Below, one piece after another: positions 38,402-47,404 of a DNA stretch of 64,000 nt. The notes beneath the pieces are model-generated. The model was not told the origin of the DNA and did no database searches. It saw nothing but the letters and a program-made list of their open reading frames with translations. The DNA is taken from NCBI RefSeq assembly GCF_001303895.1, contig NZ_LJSD01000074.1, positions 124,001-188,000 of the forward strand. The letters run 5' to 3'. The DNA is from Mesorhizobium sp. 1M-11 (GTDB taxonomy: Bacteria > Pseudomonadota > Alphaproteobacteria > Rhizobiales > Rhizobiaceae). The translations under genes and the position numbers were made by a program. How positions within the stretch are numbered: the stretch's first letter is position 1; every line of letters starts with the position of its first letter.

Positions 38402-40723
38402 ATGAGTGGCGCAGAACAGGTGGAAACCGCACGGATCGCTTCCATCATCGCGACAGAAATCGCGGCCAAGCCGCAGCAGGTATCGGCGGCAATTGCACTG
38501 CTCGATGAAGGGGCGACGGTTCCCTTCGTCGCGCGCTATCGTAAGGAAGTCACCGGCGGACTTGACGACACCCAGTTGCGCCAACTGGCCGAACGCCTTG
38601 TCTATCTGCGTGAACTCGACGCACGCCGCGCCGCGATCCTGGAATCGATCGGCGAGCAGGGCAAGCTGACGGACGAGTTGAAGGCCAAGATCGCCGCGGC
38701 CGCGACCAAGGCGGAACTCGAAGACATCTACCTGCCCTACAAGCCGAAGCGGCGCACCAAGGCCGAGATCGCGCGCGAACGCGGGCTCGGTCCGCTGGCC
38801 GAGGCGATCATGGCCGACCGTGCGGCTGTTCCGCTACAGCTGGCCGAAGGCTATATCACCGAAGAGGTGCCGGACACGAAGTCGGCGCTGGAGGGCGTGC
38901 GCGACATTCTTTCAGAACAGTTCGCGGAAAACGCCGAACTGGTCGGCAAGCTGCGCACCTATATGCAGGATCGCGCCTTCCTGCGGGCACGCGTCGTCGA
39001 CGGCAAGCAGGAGGCCGGCGCCAAATTCTCCGACTATTTCGATCATGCCGAGCGTTGGGCGACCACGCCCAGCCACCGGGCGCTGGCGATGCTGCGCGGG
39101 CGCAACGAAGACGTGCTTTCGCTCGCCATCGAAGTCGATGCCGACGACACTTCGCCGGTGAAGCCGGTGGATCGCATCATCGTGCAGACGCTGGCGATCG
39201 GCAACGCGCTGCCCGGCGACAAATGGTTGACCGAGGTCGCCGGCTGGACCTGGCGTGTGAAGCTGTCGCTGCATCTGTCGCTCGATCTGATGCGCGACCT
39301 GCGTGAACGCGCCGAGGAAGAGGCGATCCACGTCTTCGCCCGCAACCTGAAGGACCTCCTGCTGGCAGCCCCCGCCGGCTCGCGCGCCACCATGGGGCTC
39401 GATCCGGGCATCCGCACCGGCGTGAAGGTGGCGGTAGTCGACGGCACCGGCAAGCTCAAGGAAACGGCGACGGTCTATCCGTTCCAGCCGAAGAACGATG
39501 TGCGCGGCGCCCAGGCCGAAATCGCCCGGCTGATGCGCCAGCACAATGTCGAGCTCATCGCCATCGGCAATGGTACGGGCAGTCGCGAGACCGAGAAGCT
39601 GGTCGCCGACCTTCTGGGCGACATGCCGGCGCCGAAGCCGCTCAAGGTGATCGTCAGCGAGGCTGGCGCATCGGTCTATTCCGCGTCTGAAACAGCGGCT
39701 GCTGAATTCCCGGGCTTGGATGTCTCCCTGCGCGGTGCGGTGTCGATTGCCAGGCGGCTGCAGGACCCGCTGGCGGAGCTCGTCAAGATCGAGCCCAAGT
39801 CGATCGGGGTCGGGCAATACCAGCACGATGTCGACCAGTACCGGCTGGCGCGCTCGCTCGATGCGGTGGTGGAGGATGCCGTGAACGCTGTCGGCGTCGA
39901 CCTCAACACCGCGTCCGCTCCGCTGCTGGCGCGCGTGTCCGGTCTCGGTGCCTCGCTGGCGGAAGCGATCGTTGCGCATCGCGATGCCAATGGTCCGTTC
40001 CCCAGCCGCCAGGAACTGCTCAAGGTGGCGCGCCTGGGACCAAGGGCGTTCGAACAAAGCGCCGGCTTCCTGCGCATTCCGAACGGAACCGAGCCGCTGG
40101 ACGCGTCCTCCGTGCATCCGGAAGCCTATGGTGTGGCCAAGAAGATCGTCGCCGCCTGCGGGCGCGACGTGCGCGCGCTGATGGGCGACCGAACCATGCT
40201 GCAGGCGCTGGACCCGCGCGTTTTCGTCGACGAGCGTTTCGGCTTGCCGACCGTGCGCGACATCATCGCCGAATTGGAAAAGCCTGGCCGCGATCCACGT
40301 CCGGGCTTCAAGACGGCGACCTTTGCCGAAGGGGTCGACGACATCAAGGACCTGAAGCCGGGCATGCTGCTGGAAGGCACCGTCACGAACGTCGCAGCTT
40401 TTGGCGCTTTCGTCGACATTGGCGTACACCAGGACGGTCTTGTCCACGTCTCGCAACTGGCCGACAGGTTCGTGAAGGACGCGCATGAGGTGGTCAAGGC
40501 TGGCGACATCGTCAAGGTGCGTGTGGTCGATGTCGACATTCCGCGCAAGCGCATTGGCCTGACGATGCGGCGCGACGGCGATGGCGGTTCCGGCAAGCCG
40601 GCGCGCCAGGACGGCCCGAGGAAACCGGCCATGCCGCAGCAGGGCAAGGGCCGGCCGGACAAGGTGCCGCCGTCGCAGGGTGCTTTCGGTGCAGCGTTGG
40701 CCGAAGCGTTCAAGAAGCGGTGA
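38402..40723 (+). CDS. tex: Tex transcription accessory protein / S1 RNA-binding protein
   Basis: A 773-residue Tex protein. Order: N-terminal helical region (ATVPFVARYRKEVTGGLDDT), YqgF-like fold (GLDPGIRTGVKVAVVDGTGK), helix-hairpin-helix motifs (NTASAPLLARVSGLGASLAE) and a C-terminal S1 domain (LEGTVTNVAAFGAFVDIGVH), with a short basic tail. Tex binds nucleic acids and affects transcription and RNA turnover. It stands alone. Confidence 0.95.
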   Translation: MSGAEQVETARIASIIATEIAAKPQQVSAAIALLDEGATVPFVARYRKEVTGGLDDTQLRQLAERLVYLRELDARRAAILESIGEQGKLTDELKAKIAAAATKAELEDIYLPYKPKRRTKAEIARERGLGPLAEAIMADRAAVPLQLAEGYITEEVPDTKSALEGVRDILSEQFAENAELVGKLRTYMQDRAFLRARVVDGKQEAGAKFSDYFDHAERWATTPSHRALAMLRGRNEDVLSLAIEVDADDTSPVKPVDRIIVQTLAIGNALPGDKWLTEVAGWTWRVKLSLHLSLDLMRDLRERAEEEAIHVFARNLKDLLLAAPAGSRATMGLDPGIRTGVKVAVVDGTGKLKETATVYPFQPKNDVRGAQAEIARLMRQHNVELIAIGNGTGSRETEKLVADLLGDMPAPKPLKVIVSEAGASVYSASETAAAEFPGLDVSLRGAVSIARRLQDPLAELVKIEPKSIGVGQYQHDVDQYRLARSLDAVVEDAVNAVGVDLNTASAPLLARVSGLGASLAEAIVAHRDANGPFPSRQELLKVARLGPRAFEQSAGFLRIPNGTEPLDASSVHPEAYGVAKKIVAACGRDVRALMGDRTMLQALDPRVFVDERFGLPTVRDIIAELEKPGRDPRPGFKTATFAEGVDDIKDLKPGMLLEGTVTNVAAFGAFVDIGVHQDGLVHVSQLADRFVKDAHEVVKAGDIVKVRVVDVDIPRKRIGLTMRRDGDGGSGKPARQDGPRKPAMPQQGKGRPDKVPPSQGAFGAALAEAFKKR

Positions 40724-40757
40724 ACGCCTCGGGGGCAGAAAAGGCAGTCGCTGAACG

Positions 40758-41696
40758 TCAGTTCACTGTGTTTTCAGGCCGCTTTCCAGCGAAATAGGCA
40801 TCGAGGCTGGCCAGAACCATGTAGCCCATGGCGCGGCGTGTCTCGACGGTGGCGCTGGCCTGGTGCGGCATCAGCACGACGTTGGGCAGGTCGAGGAAAT
40901 CCTTGCGGATGGCCGGTTCGTTCTCGAACACATCGAGGCCGGCCGACGCGATCGAGCCATCGCGCAGGGCCGTGATCAGCGCGTCCTCGTCGACCACGCT
41001 GCCGCGCGCGATGTTGATCAGCGTGCCTTGCGGGCCGAGCGCCTTGAGCACGGCCTCGTCGACCACACGGCGCGTGTCCGCCGTCGCCGCGACACAGACG
41101 GCCAGCACGTCGCTGTCGGCGGCAAGTGCTGCCGCATCGGCAAAATGCGGCCACGCCACGTCGTGATAATGCGTCCGGTTCGAGTAGCGCACGGCCATGC
41201 CAAAGAGCTCGGCGCGGCTGCCCAGCGCCCGGCCAATCTGGCCGAGCCCCAGGATGCCCAGCCGCTTGCCGCGCGGGCTGGAGCCGAGTGGGAATGGCTC
41301 GCCGGCCTGCCAGCGGCCGCCGCGCATGAACCGGTCGCCCTCGGCGATCCGGCGCAGCACGGCAAGGATCAATGCCAGTCCCATGTCGGCGACCTCGTCG
41401 GTGAGCGCTCCTTGTGTCGTGGCGACATGGACGTCGCGCGTTCGGGCATAGCCGAGGTCGATCCTGTCCGTGCCGACACCGTTGACGGCGATGATGCCGA
41501 GCGATGGCAGCCGGTCTATCCAGTCATTGGCGAGGCCCGTGCCCCCGCCGGTCACGACGGCGCGAATGTCGGCGCGCGCCGCCTCGATGCCGTCACGCTG
41601 CGCGTCATCGAAGAGACGATGCACCTGATAGGCGGCATCGAGCCTGGCTTCGATCTCGGCCATCATCGGTTCTACGAGCAAGAGATGCGGTTTCAC
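40758..41696 (-). CDS. D-isomer-specific 2-hydroxyacid dehydrogenase
   Basis: A 312-residue NAD(P)-dependent reductase of the GhrB/hydroxypyruvate reductase group. The Rossmann motif is GILGLGQIGRALGSRAELFG; catalytic residues are Arg in NIARGSVVDE, Glu in VFENEPAI and His in LMPHQASATVETR. Substrate is probably glyoxylate or hydroxypyruvate by family, not proven. It converges on tex with 34 bp between. Confidence 0.88.
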   Translation of the reverse strand: MKPHLLLVEPMMAEIEARLDAAYQVHRLFDDAQRDGIEAARADIRAVVTGGGTGLANDWIDRLPSLGIIAVNGVGTDRIDLGYARTRDVHVATTQGALTDEVADMGLALILAVLRRIAEGDRFMRGGRWQAGEPFPLGSSPRGKRLGILGLGQIGRALGSRAELFGMAVRYSNRTHYHDVAWPHFADAAALAADSDVLAVCVAATADTRRVVDEAVLKALGPQGTLINIARGSVVDEDALITALRDGSIASAGLDVFENEPAIRKDFLDLPNVVLMPHQASATVETRRAMGYMVLASLDAYFAGKRPENTVN

Positions 41697-41825
41697 CTGG
41701 CCTCCGTAAGCTTATGATTCGTTTGGTGAAGACTGCCAACTGGGTGTATAATTATCTTGGTCGACAGCCGAAACTGGGCTCGGCTGCAAGAGGGCGATAT
41801 CCAGCCCGTTAGAGGAGGGCATGCT

Positions 41826-41942
41826 ATGGCATTCCTCCACTTCGACACAAACCGTCCCGCGCACTTCCTCTCGGATTGGGGTGTTCCGATTGCAGCAGCT
41901 TTCATCATAGCCTGCTGGATCGGCCTCATGATGTGGGGTTGA
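41826..41942 (+). CDS. 38-residue single-pass membrane peptide
   Basis: AFLHFDTNRPAHFLSDWG followed by one hydrophobic helix (PIAAAFIIACWIGLMMWG). GAGGAGGG lies 8 nt before the ATG, which supports translation. No family recognised. It stands alone between a dehydrogenase gene and phnF, both on the other strand. Confidence 0.55.
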   Translation: MAFLHFDTNRPAHFLSDWGVPIAAAFIIACWIGLMMWG

Positions 41943-41981
41943 GGGCGGAGCACGCTGGAAGCGCCATGAGTCATATGACGC

Positions 41982-42746
41982 CTAGTCCGCGCTGACCGTC
42001 AGTTCGACGCGATCCGCCGAGAAGCGCGTCTGTGAATACTGGATCGGCTTGTCGCTACCATCGACATTGATACCACGCGCGACCAGCACGATGGCGCCGG
42101 GCGAAAGCCGCAGATCGCGCGTGTCGGTGTCGTCGGCGTGCCGCGCTTCGATAGTCGTCGAGGCGCGGCGATAGTCCCTGATGCCGGAGAGCGCGAGTGC
42201 CCGTGTGATCGAATGGGTCCTGGCGAAATAGTCCGCGATATCGGGGAAATGCGCGGCACGAAACCAGGCGGTTGAACGGGAAACCGGCACGCCGTCAGCA
42301 AGGCCGCGCATTTCGAGACGGATGACCTCTTCGGCAGGCTCCAGCCCAAGTGCTGCGGCAACCGTGGCGTTGGCCGGTTCGCGGGCATGGTCGAGGAGCT
42401 CGATCTGGCGGTCCCGTACTTGGCCCTCGAGACCGGCGGAGAAGCGAGTTCTCGCGCCGATCGGATAGGTCAGGCGTTTCTGGCGTCGCACATAGGTGCC
42501 GCGTCCCTGTTCGCTCCGAAGCACGCCTTCGTGGACCAGGGCCGCGATGGCGGCGCGCACCGTATGGCGGTTCACGCCGAAGCGAGCCGCGAGTTCGGCT
42601 TCGGGCGGCAGGCGTCCGCTCTCGTCAGCAAGGCCATTGCCGATGCCCCGCCTGATCTCGTCGCCGATCTGCCGCCACAGCGCGACGCCGACTCCTCGAT
42701 GCAATGCCGATTTCGACAATATCCCGCTCCTGCCGCTCGCTGTCAT
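41982..42746 (-). CDS. phnF: GntR/HutC-family regulator of phosphonate genes
   Basis: A 254-residue protein. Residues ~20-90 are a GntR winged helix (LPPEAELAARFGVNRHTVRA). The rest is a UTRA ligand-binding domain (FSAGLEGQVRDRQIELLDHA, RLEMRGLADGVPVSRSTAWF). It is divergent from phnG and probably represses the C-P lyase operon and itself. The start codon overlaps a Pho box on the other strand. Confidence 0.9.
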   Translation of the reverse strand: MTASGRSGILSKSALHRGVGVALWRQIGDEIRRGIGNGLADESGRLPPEAELAARFGVNRHTVRAAIAALVHEGVLRSEQGRGTYVRRQKRLTYPIGARTRFSAGLEGQVRDRQIELLDHAREPANATVAAALGLEPAEEVIRLEMRGLADGVPVSRSTAWFRAAHFPDIADYFARTHSITRALALSGIRDYRRASTTIEARHADDTDTRDLRLSPGAIVLVARGINVDGSDKPIQYSQTRFSADRVELTVSAD

Positions 42747-42757
42747 GCTTCCGTCAT
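42740..42757 (+). promoter_or_regulatory. Pho box upstream of phnG
   Basis: CTGTCAT-GCTT-CCGTCAT: two 7-bp PhoB half-sites at the correct 11-bp period with one mismatch to CTGTCAT. It lies 65 bp before phnG, and its first half-site overlaps the phnF start codon. It would give phosphate-starvation control through PhoB. Confidence 0.65.
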
Positions 42758-42783
42758 CCAACGGAGCTAAGACAGGCTAAGAT

Positions 42784-42809
42784 ATCTAGTTGTCTAGATC
42801 AATAGACAA
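42784..42809. promoter_or_regulatory. Overlapping palindromes, probable PhnF operator
   Basis: TTGTCTA (42790-42796) and TAGACAA (42803-42809) are perfect arms around GATCAA. A second palindrome, ATCTAG-TTGT-CTAGAT (42784-42799), overlaps it. HutC-type GntR proteins bind such GT..TA..AC palindromes. It sits 12 bp before phnG, over the likely core promoter or leader, consistent with repression. Confidence 0.65.
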
Positions 42810-42821
42810 ATTGAGGTAAGC

Positions 42822-43277
42822 ATGAACATCACTGCCGATCAAACCGCGCGACGGGACCGGATGGCGGTTCTGGCGCGCTGCAGCAGCCAAAGGCTGAGCG
42901 CACTCTGGGCGGTGCTTGGATTGCGACAGGCGCATACGCCGTTGCGCGGCCCCGAGGCTGGCCTGGTGATGCTGCGCGGACGCATCGGTGGCACCGGCGA
43001 GCCGTTCAATGTCGGCGAGGCGACCGTCACCCGCGCCAGCGTCAAGCTGGAAGATGGCTCGGTCGGTCATGCCATGATGCTCGGTCGCGATCATGCCAAA
43101 GCGCGGCTCTCGGCGGTCATCGATGCGCTCTGCCGCAATCCCGAGACCGCGGCGCGCATCGATGCCGAACTGATCCAGCCGATACGACGCGAACTGGACG
43201 TTGCCGACGAGACGCGACGCCAGCAGACCGCTGCCACCCGCGTCGACTTTTTCACCATGGTACGCGGAGAAGACTGA
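42822..43277 (+). CDS. phnG: C-P lyase core subunit PhnG
   Basis: A 151-residue PhnG, a structural subunit of the PhnGHIJ core complex that builds the ribosyl-triphosphate phosphonate intermediate. Typical stretches are MAVLARCSSQRLSALWAVLG and GEATVTRASVKLEDGSVGHA. GAGGTAAGC precedes the ATG. It overlaps phnH by 1 bp. Confidence 0.94.
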   Translation: MNITADQTARRDRMAVLARCSSQRLSALWAVLGLRQAHTPLRGPEAGLVMLRGRIGGTGEPFNVGEATVTRASVKLEDGSVGHAMMLGRDHAKARLSAVIDALCRNPETAARIDAELIQPIRRELDVADETRRQQTAATRVDFFTMVRGED

Positions 43278-43888
43278 TGTTGAACGAAGCGACTGCCCTC
43301 GAAGGCGGGTTCTCCAATCCGGTCCTGAATGCCCAGTCCGTCTTCCGCGCCGTCATGGATGCGATGGCGAAGCCTGCGACCATCGTCGAGGTGGACGCGG
43401 TCGTGACGCCGCCGTCGCGGCTTGACCGGGCGGCCGGCGCCGTGGCCTGCGCTCTGATCGATACCGATACCCCGTTCTGGCTCGATGCCACACTGGCCGA
43501 AAGCACGGCACTGCGCGCCTGGCTCACTTTCCACACAGGTGCTCGTGAGATGGCAACCTGCGGTGATGTCGCTTTCGCCCTGGTCGGCGCTCCCCAGACC
43601 ATGCCGCCGCTGGAGCGCTTTGCTCAGGGTACCCAGGAATATCCGAACCGTTCCGCCACGCTGATCCTGCAGGTGCCAAGTCTCGAAAGCGGCGCGCCGC
43701 TGACGTTCGAGGGCCCAGGCATACGCGATCGTGTCGTTCTGGCGCCGCGTGGCCTGCCGCAGGATTTCGCGGCGCAGTGGAAGGCCAACCGCAAACGGTT
43801 CCCGCGTGGCGTCGACCTCATCCTCACCACGGGCGATGCCATTGCCTGCTTGCCGCGTTCGGCGCGCCTCGTCGAGATGGAGGGCTGA
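43277..43888 (+). CDS. phnH: C-P lyase core subunit PhnH
   Basis: A 203-residue PhnH: ALEGGFSNPVLNAQSVFRAV, MDAMAKPATIVEV, TLILQVPSLESGAPLTFEGP, GVDLILTTGDAIACLPR. It has a PLP-transferase-like fold without the cofactor and is part of the core complex. The start overlaps the phnG stop; phnI follows after 3 bp. Confidence 0.94.
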   Translation: MLNEATALEGGFSNPVLNAQSVFRAVMDAMAKPATIVEVDAVVTPPSRLDRAAGAVACALIDTDTPFWLDATLAESTALRAWLTFHTGAREMATCGDVAFALVGAPQTMPPLERFAQGTQEYPNRSATLILQVPSLESGAPLTFEGPGIRDRVVLAPRGLPQDFAAQWKANRKRFPRGVDLILTTGDAIACLPRSARLVEMEG

Positions 43889-43891
43889 TCG

Positions 43892-45001
43892 ATGTATGTT
43901 GCAGTCAAGGGCGGCGAGGTCGCCATCGACAATGCCCACCGCCTGCTGGCCGATCGCCGTCGCGGCGACAGGTCGGTGCCGGCACTGACGCTGGACCAGA
44001 TCACCGAACAGCTCAGCATCGGCGTCGATCGGGTGATGAGCGAAGGTTCGCTTTATGATCGCAGGCTGGCGGCGCTCGCCATCAAGCAGGCACGCGGCGA
44101 CCTGATCGAGGCGATCTTCCTGGTGCGGGCCTATCGCACCACGTTGCCGCGCTTCGGCCACAGCGAGCCGGTCGACACCGGCGCCATGCTGGTCGAGCGG
44201 CGCGTGTCCGCCTGCTACAAGGACCTGCCCGGCGGCCAGCTGCTCGGGCCGACCTTCGACTACACGCACCGCCTGCTCGATGAAGAACTCGAAGGCGATC
44301 CGCAGATCGAAACAGGCGCGCAGCGCACCGATGCTCAGGAGCCGGTCATGCGCGTGGCCGACATTCTCGACCAGGAAGGACTGATCGAGGACGACGGCTT
44401 CATCGATCCGGCGCTTGAGCCCGGCGACATCAACCAGACGCCGACGGAATTTCCGATGTCGCGCGCCATGCGGCTGCAGTCGCTGTCGCGCGGCGACGAG
44501 GGCTTTCTCCTCGCGCTCGGCTATTCGACGCAGCGCGGCTATGCGCGCAGCCATCCCTTCGTCGGCGAGGTCCGCATTGGTGAGGTCGATGTCGAGGTGT
44601 TCATGCCGGAACTCGGCTTTGCCGTGCCGGTCGGCCGTGTCCAGGTCACCGAATGCCAGATGGTCAACCAGTTCAAGGGCTCGGCCAAGGCACCGCCGCA
44701 ATTCACGCGCGGCTATGGCCTCGTCTTCGGCCAGTCCGAGCGCAAGGCGATGGCGATGTCGCTGTGCGACCGCGCTTTGCGTGCCGAGGAGCTGGGCGAA
44801 GATCTGGTCGCTGCGCCGCAGGACCAGGAATTCGTCCTGTCGCATTGCGACAATGTTCAGGCCACAGGCTTCGTCGAACATCTGAAATTGCCGCACTATG
44901 TCGACTTCCAGGCTGAGCTTGGCCTGGTTCGCACCATGCGCGCCGAATACGAACAGCGCACTGGCGAGGCGGTTCTTGAAACAAGGGAGGCCGCCGAGTG
45001 A
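43892..45001 (+). CDS. phnI: C-P lyase core subunit PhnI
   Basis: A 369-residue PhnI, the nucleosidase-like subunit that displaces adenine from ATP with phosphonate. Typical segments are YVAVKGGEVAIDNAHRLLAD, LLGPTFDYTHRLLDEELEGD and EFVLSHCDNVQATGFVEHLK. The stop overlaps the phnJ start by 4 bp. Confidence 0.95.
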   Translation: MYVAVKGGEVAIDNAHRLLADRRRGDRSVPALTLDQITEQLSIGVDRVMSEGSLYDRRLAALAIKQARGDLIEAIFLVRAYRTTLPRFGHSEPVDTGAMLVERRVSACYKDLPGGQLLGPTFDYTHRLLDEELEGDPQIETGAQRTDAQEPVMRVADILDQEGLIEDDGFIDPALEPGDINQTPTEFPMSRAMRLQSLSRGDEGFLLALGYSTQRGYARSHPFVGEVRIGEVDVEVFMPELGFAVPVGRVQVTECQMVNQFKGSAKAPPQFTRGYGLVFGQSERKAMAMSLCDRALRAEELGEDLVAAPQDQEFVLSHCDNVQATGFVEHLKLPHYVDFQAELGLVRTMRAEYEQRTGEAVLETREAAE

Positions 45002-45873
45002 ACGCGCACGCATCCAATTACAACTTTGCCTATCTGGACGAGCAGACCAAGCGCATGATCCGGCGTGCCATCCTCAAAGCGATCGCCGTGCCGGGCTACC
45101 AGGTGCCGTTCGCCAGCCGCGAAATGCCGATGCCTTATGGCTGGGGCACCGGCGGCGTGCAGGTTACCGCCTCGATCCTCGGACCCGACGATGTGCTGAA
45201 GGTCATCGATCAGGGCGCCGACGACACCACCAATGCGGTCTCCATCCGCAAGTTCTTCCAGAAGGTTGCAGGTGTCGAGACGACCACCAGCACCGAGGAC
45301 GCGACAATCATCCAGACCCGCCACCGCATCCCGGAGGCGCCGCTGCAGGAAGGCCAGGTGCTGGTCTACCAGGTGCCGATCCCGGAGCCGCTGCGGTTCC
45401 TAGAGCCGCGCGAGACGGAAACCCGCAAGATGCATGCGCTGGAAGAATACGGCCTCATGCATGTGAAGCTCTATGAGGACATCGCCAAGAACGGCCACAT
45501 CGCCACCACCTATGCCTACCCGGTGAAGGTCGAGGGCCGTTACGTGATGGATCCGTCGCCGACGCCGAAATTCGACAATCCGAAGATGCACATGTCGCCG
45601 GCGCTGCAGCTCTTCGGCGCTGGGCGCGAGAAGCGCATCTATGCGGTGCCGCCGCATACCGAGGTGATCAGCCTCGACTTCGAGGATCATCCTTTCGAGG
45701 TGCAGCGCTTCGACAAGCCCTGCGCGCTGTGCGGCGCCGAGCAGGTCTATCTCGACGAAGTCGTACTCGATGATCGCGGCGGGCGCATGTTCGTTTGTTC
45801 CGACACGCACCATTGCGAAAGCCGCCAGGCCGCGGGCCATCGCGGCGAGATGTCCGGTGAGGCGCTGTCATGA
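44998..45873 (+). CDS. phnJ: C-P lyase catalytic subunit PhnJ (radical SAM)
   Basis: A 291-residue enzyme that cleaves the carbon-phosphorus bond. Cysteines C242, C245 and C267 hold the 4Fe-4S cluster, and C273 corresponds to the thiyl radical Cys of E. coli PhnJ (KPCALCGAEQVY, FVCSDTHHC). NYNFAYLDEQTKRMIRRAIL at the start is typical. It begins GTG at 44998, overlapping phnI. Confidence 0.95.
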   Translation: MNAHASNYNFAYLDEQTKRMIRRAILKAIAVPGYQVPFASREMPMPYGWGTGGVQVTASILGPDDVLKVIDQGADDTTNAVSIRKFFQKVAGVETTTSTEDATIIQTRHRIPEAPLQEGQVLVYQVPIPEPLRFLEPRETETRKMHALEEYGLMHVKLYEDIAKNGHIATTYAYPVKVEGRYVMDPSPTPKFDNPKMHMSPALQLFGAGREKRIYAVPPHTEVISLDFEDHPFEVQRFDKPCALCGAEQVYLDEVVLDDRGGRMFVCSDTHHCESRQAAGHRGEMSGEALS

Positions 45874-46685
45874 CTGTTTCGGTGAGAATCGACCAAGCCG
45901 GCGTCGAAACCACGGACCTGCCGCTGATGTCGGCCAGGTCGGTCAGCAAGTCTTATGGCCAGCGCATCGGCTGCGCAGATGTCGATTTCGACATCTGGCC
46001 CGGTGAGGTGCTTGCGATCGTCGGCGAGTCCGGCTCGGGCAAGACGACGCTGCTCAACTGCATCTCCACGCGCCTCGCCCCGACTACGGGCACGGTGTCC
46101 TACCGCATGCGTGACGGTGAGATGCGTGATCTGTATGGGTTGGGCGAGGCGGAGCGCCGCCTGCTGCTGCGCACCGACTGGGGGTTCGTCCACCAGAACC
46201 CGGCCGATGGCCTGCGCATGACGGTTTCGGCGGGCGCCAATGTCGGCGAGCGGTTGATGGCGGTCGGCGACCGCCATTACGGCAAGATCCGCGCCACCGC
46301 CACCGATTGGCTCGGCCGTGTCGAGATCGACGCAGATCGCATCGACGACCAGCCGCGTGCTTTCTCCGGCGGCATGCGCCAGCGCCTGCAGATCGCACGC
46401 AATCTTGTCACCGCGCCGCGCCTTGTCTTCATGGATGAGCCGACCGGCGGCCTCGACGTCTCGGTGCAGGCACGCCTGCTCGACCTGCTGCGCGGCCTGG
46501 TTCACGATCTCGGCCTCGCCGTCATCATCGTCACGCACGATCTCGCCGTCGCGCGCCTGCTGTCGCACCGCATGATGGTGATGAAGGACGGCCGCGTGGT
46601 CGAACACGGGCTGACCGACCGTCTGCTCGACGATCCGCAGGCGCCTTACACGCAACTTCTCGTTTCTTCGATCCTGCAAGTCTGA
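45870..46685 (+). CDS. phnK: C-P lyase-associated ATPase PhnK
   Basis: A 271-residue ABC-type ATPase that binds the PhnGHIJ core. Walker A GESGSGKTTLL, signature AFSGGMRQRLQIARNL, Walker B LVFMDEPTGGLDV. The insert TVSYRMRDGEMRDLYGLGEA is usual for PhnK. It overlaps phnJ by 4 bp. No membrane partner is expected. Confidence 0.94.
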   Translation: MTVSVRIDQAGVETTDLPLMSARSVSKSYGQRIGCADVDFDIWPGEVLAIVGESGSGKTTLLNCISTRLAPTTGTVSYRMRDGEMRDLYGLGEAERRLLLRTDWGFVHQNPADGLRMTVSAGANVGERLMAVGDRHYGKIRATATDWLGRVEIDADRIDDQPRAFSGGMRQRLQIARNLVTAPRLVFMDEPTGGLDVSVQARLLDLLRGLVHDLGLAVIIVTHDLAVARLLSHRMMVMKDGRVVEHGLTDRLLDDPQAPYTQLLVSSILQV

Positions 46686-46688
46686 GGC

Positions 46689-47402
46689 ATGATCATGGCT
46701 CCTGTGCTTACCGTTTCCGGTCTTGCCAAGACCTTCACCATGCATCTGCGCGGCGGCATCGAACTGCCGGTGATCACAGATGCCGCCTTTGTGCTCGACG
46801 GCGGAAAATGCGCCGTGCTCGGTGGCCCGTCGGGCGCCGGCAAGAGTTCGATCCTCAAGATGCTCTACGGCAACTACGCCGTGAATGAAGGTCGCATCGA
46901 GATCCTGCATCGCGGCGAGATGGTCGACCTGGCATCTGCTGCCCCGCGCACCGTGCTTGAGATCCGCCGCGAGACGATCGGCTATGTCAGCCAGTTCCTG
47001 CGTGTTGTGCCGCGTGTCTGCGCGCTCGACATCGTCGCCGAACCGTTGGTCGAGCGCGGCATCGATCGCAGGAAGGCGGCCGACAAGGCTCGTGAACTGC
47101 TGAGCCGGCTCAACCTGCCGGAGCGGCTGTGGGCCCTGCCGCCTGCCACCTTCTCCGGTGGCGAACAGCAGCGCGTCAACATCGCACGCGGCTTCATCAC
47201 CGGCCATCCGGTGCTGCTGCTCGACGAGCCGACCGCTTCACTCGATGCCACCAACCGGGCCGTCGTCGTCGAGATGATCGAAGAGAAGAAGCGGGCAGGG
47301 GTAGCTCTGCTCGGCATCTTCCACGATGCCGACGTGCGCAATGCGGTGGCCGACATCGTGATCGACGTCACCGGCTTCGCGCCGGACCGAAAGGCTGCCT
47401 GA
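46689..47402 (+). CDS. phnL: C-P lyase-associated ATPase PhnL
   Basis: A 237-residue ABC ATPase. Walker A GGPSGAGKSSILKML, signature ATFSGGEQQRVNIARGFI, Walker B VLLLDEPTASLD. The segment TIGYVSQFLRVVPRVCALDI is typical of PhnL. It acts with PhnK in the C-P lyase system. 3 bp after phnK. Confidence 0.94.
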   Translation: MIMAPVLTVSGLAKTFTMHLRGGIELPVITDAAFVLDGGKCAVLGGPSGAGKSSILKMLYGNYAVNEGRIEILHRGEMVDLASAAPRTVLEIRRETIGYVSQFLRVVPRVCALDIVAEPLVERGIDRRKAADKARELLSRLNLPERLWALPPATFSGGEQQRVNIARGFITGHPVLLLDEPTASLDATNRAVVVEMIEEKKRAGVALLGIFHDADVRNAVADIVIDVTGFAPDRKAA

Positions 47403-47404
47403 TC

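Noticed and set aside
38912..40486. A 524-codon open frame on the minus strand opposite tex
   Set aside because: It is the mirror of a highly conserved gene in GC-rich DNA; it has no ribosome site or family motifs, and its sequence is rich in Arg, His and Gln as expected for an antisense frame.
43091..45013. A 640-codon open frame opposite phnH and phnI
   Set aside because: Antisense shadow of overlapping phn genes; no recognisable domain.
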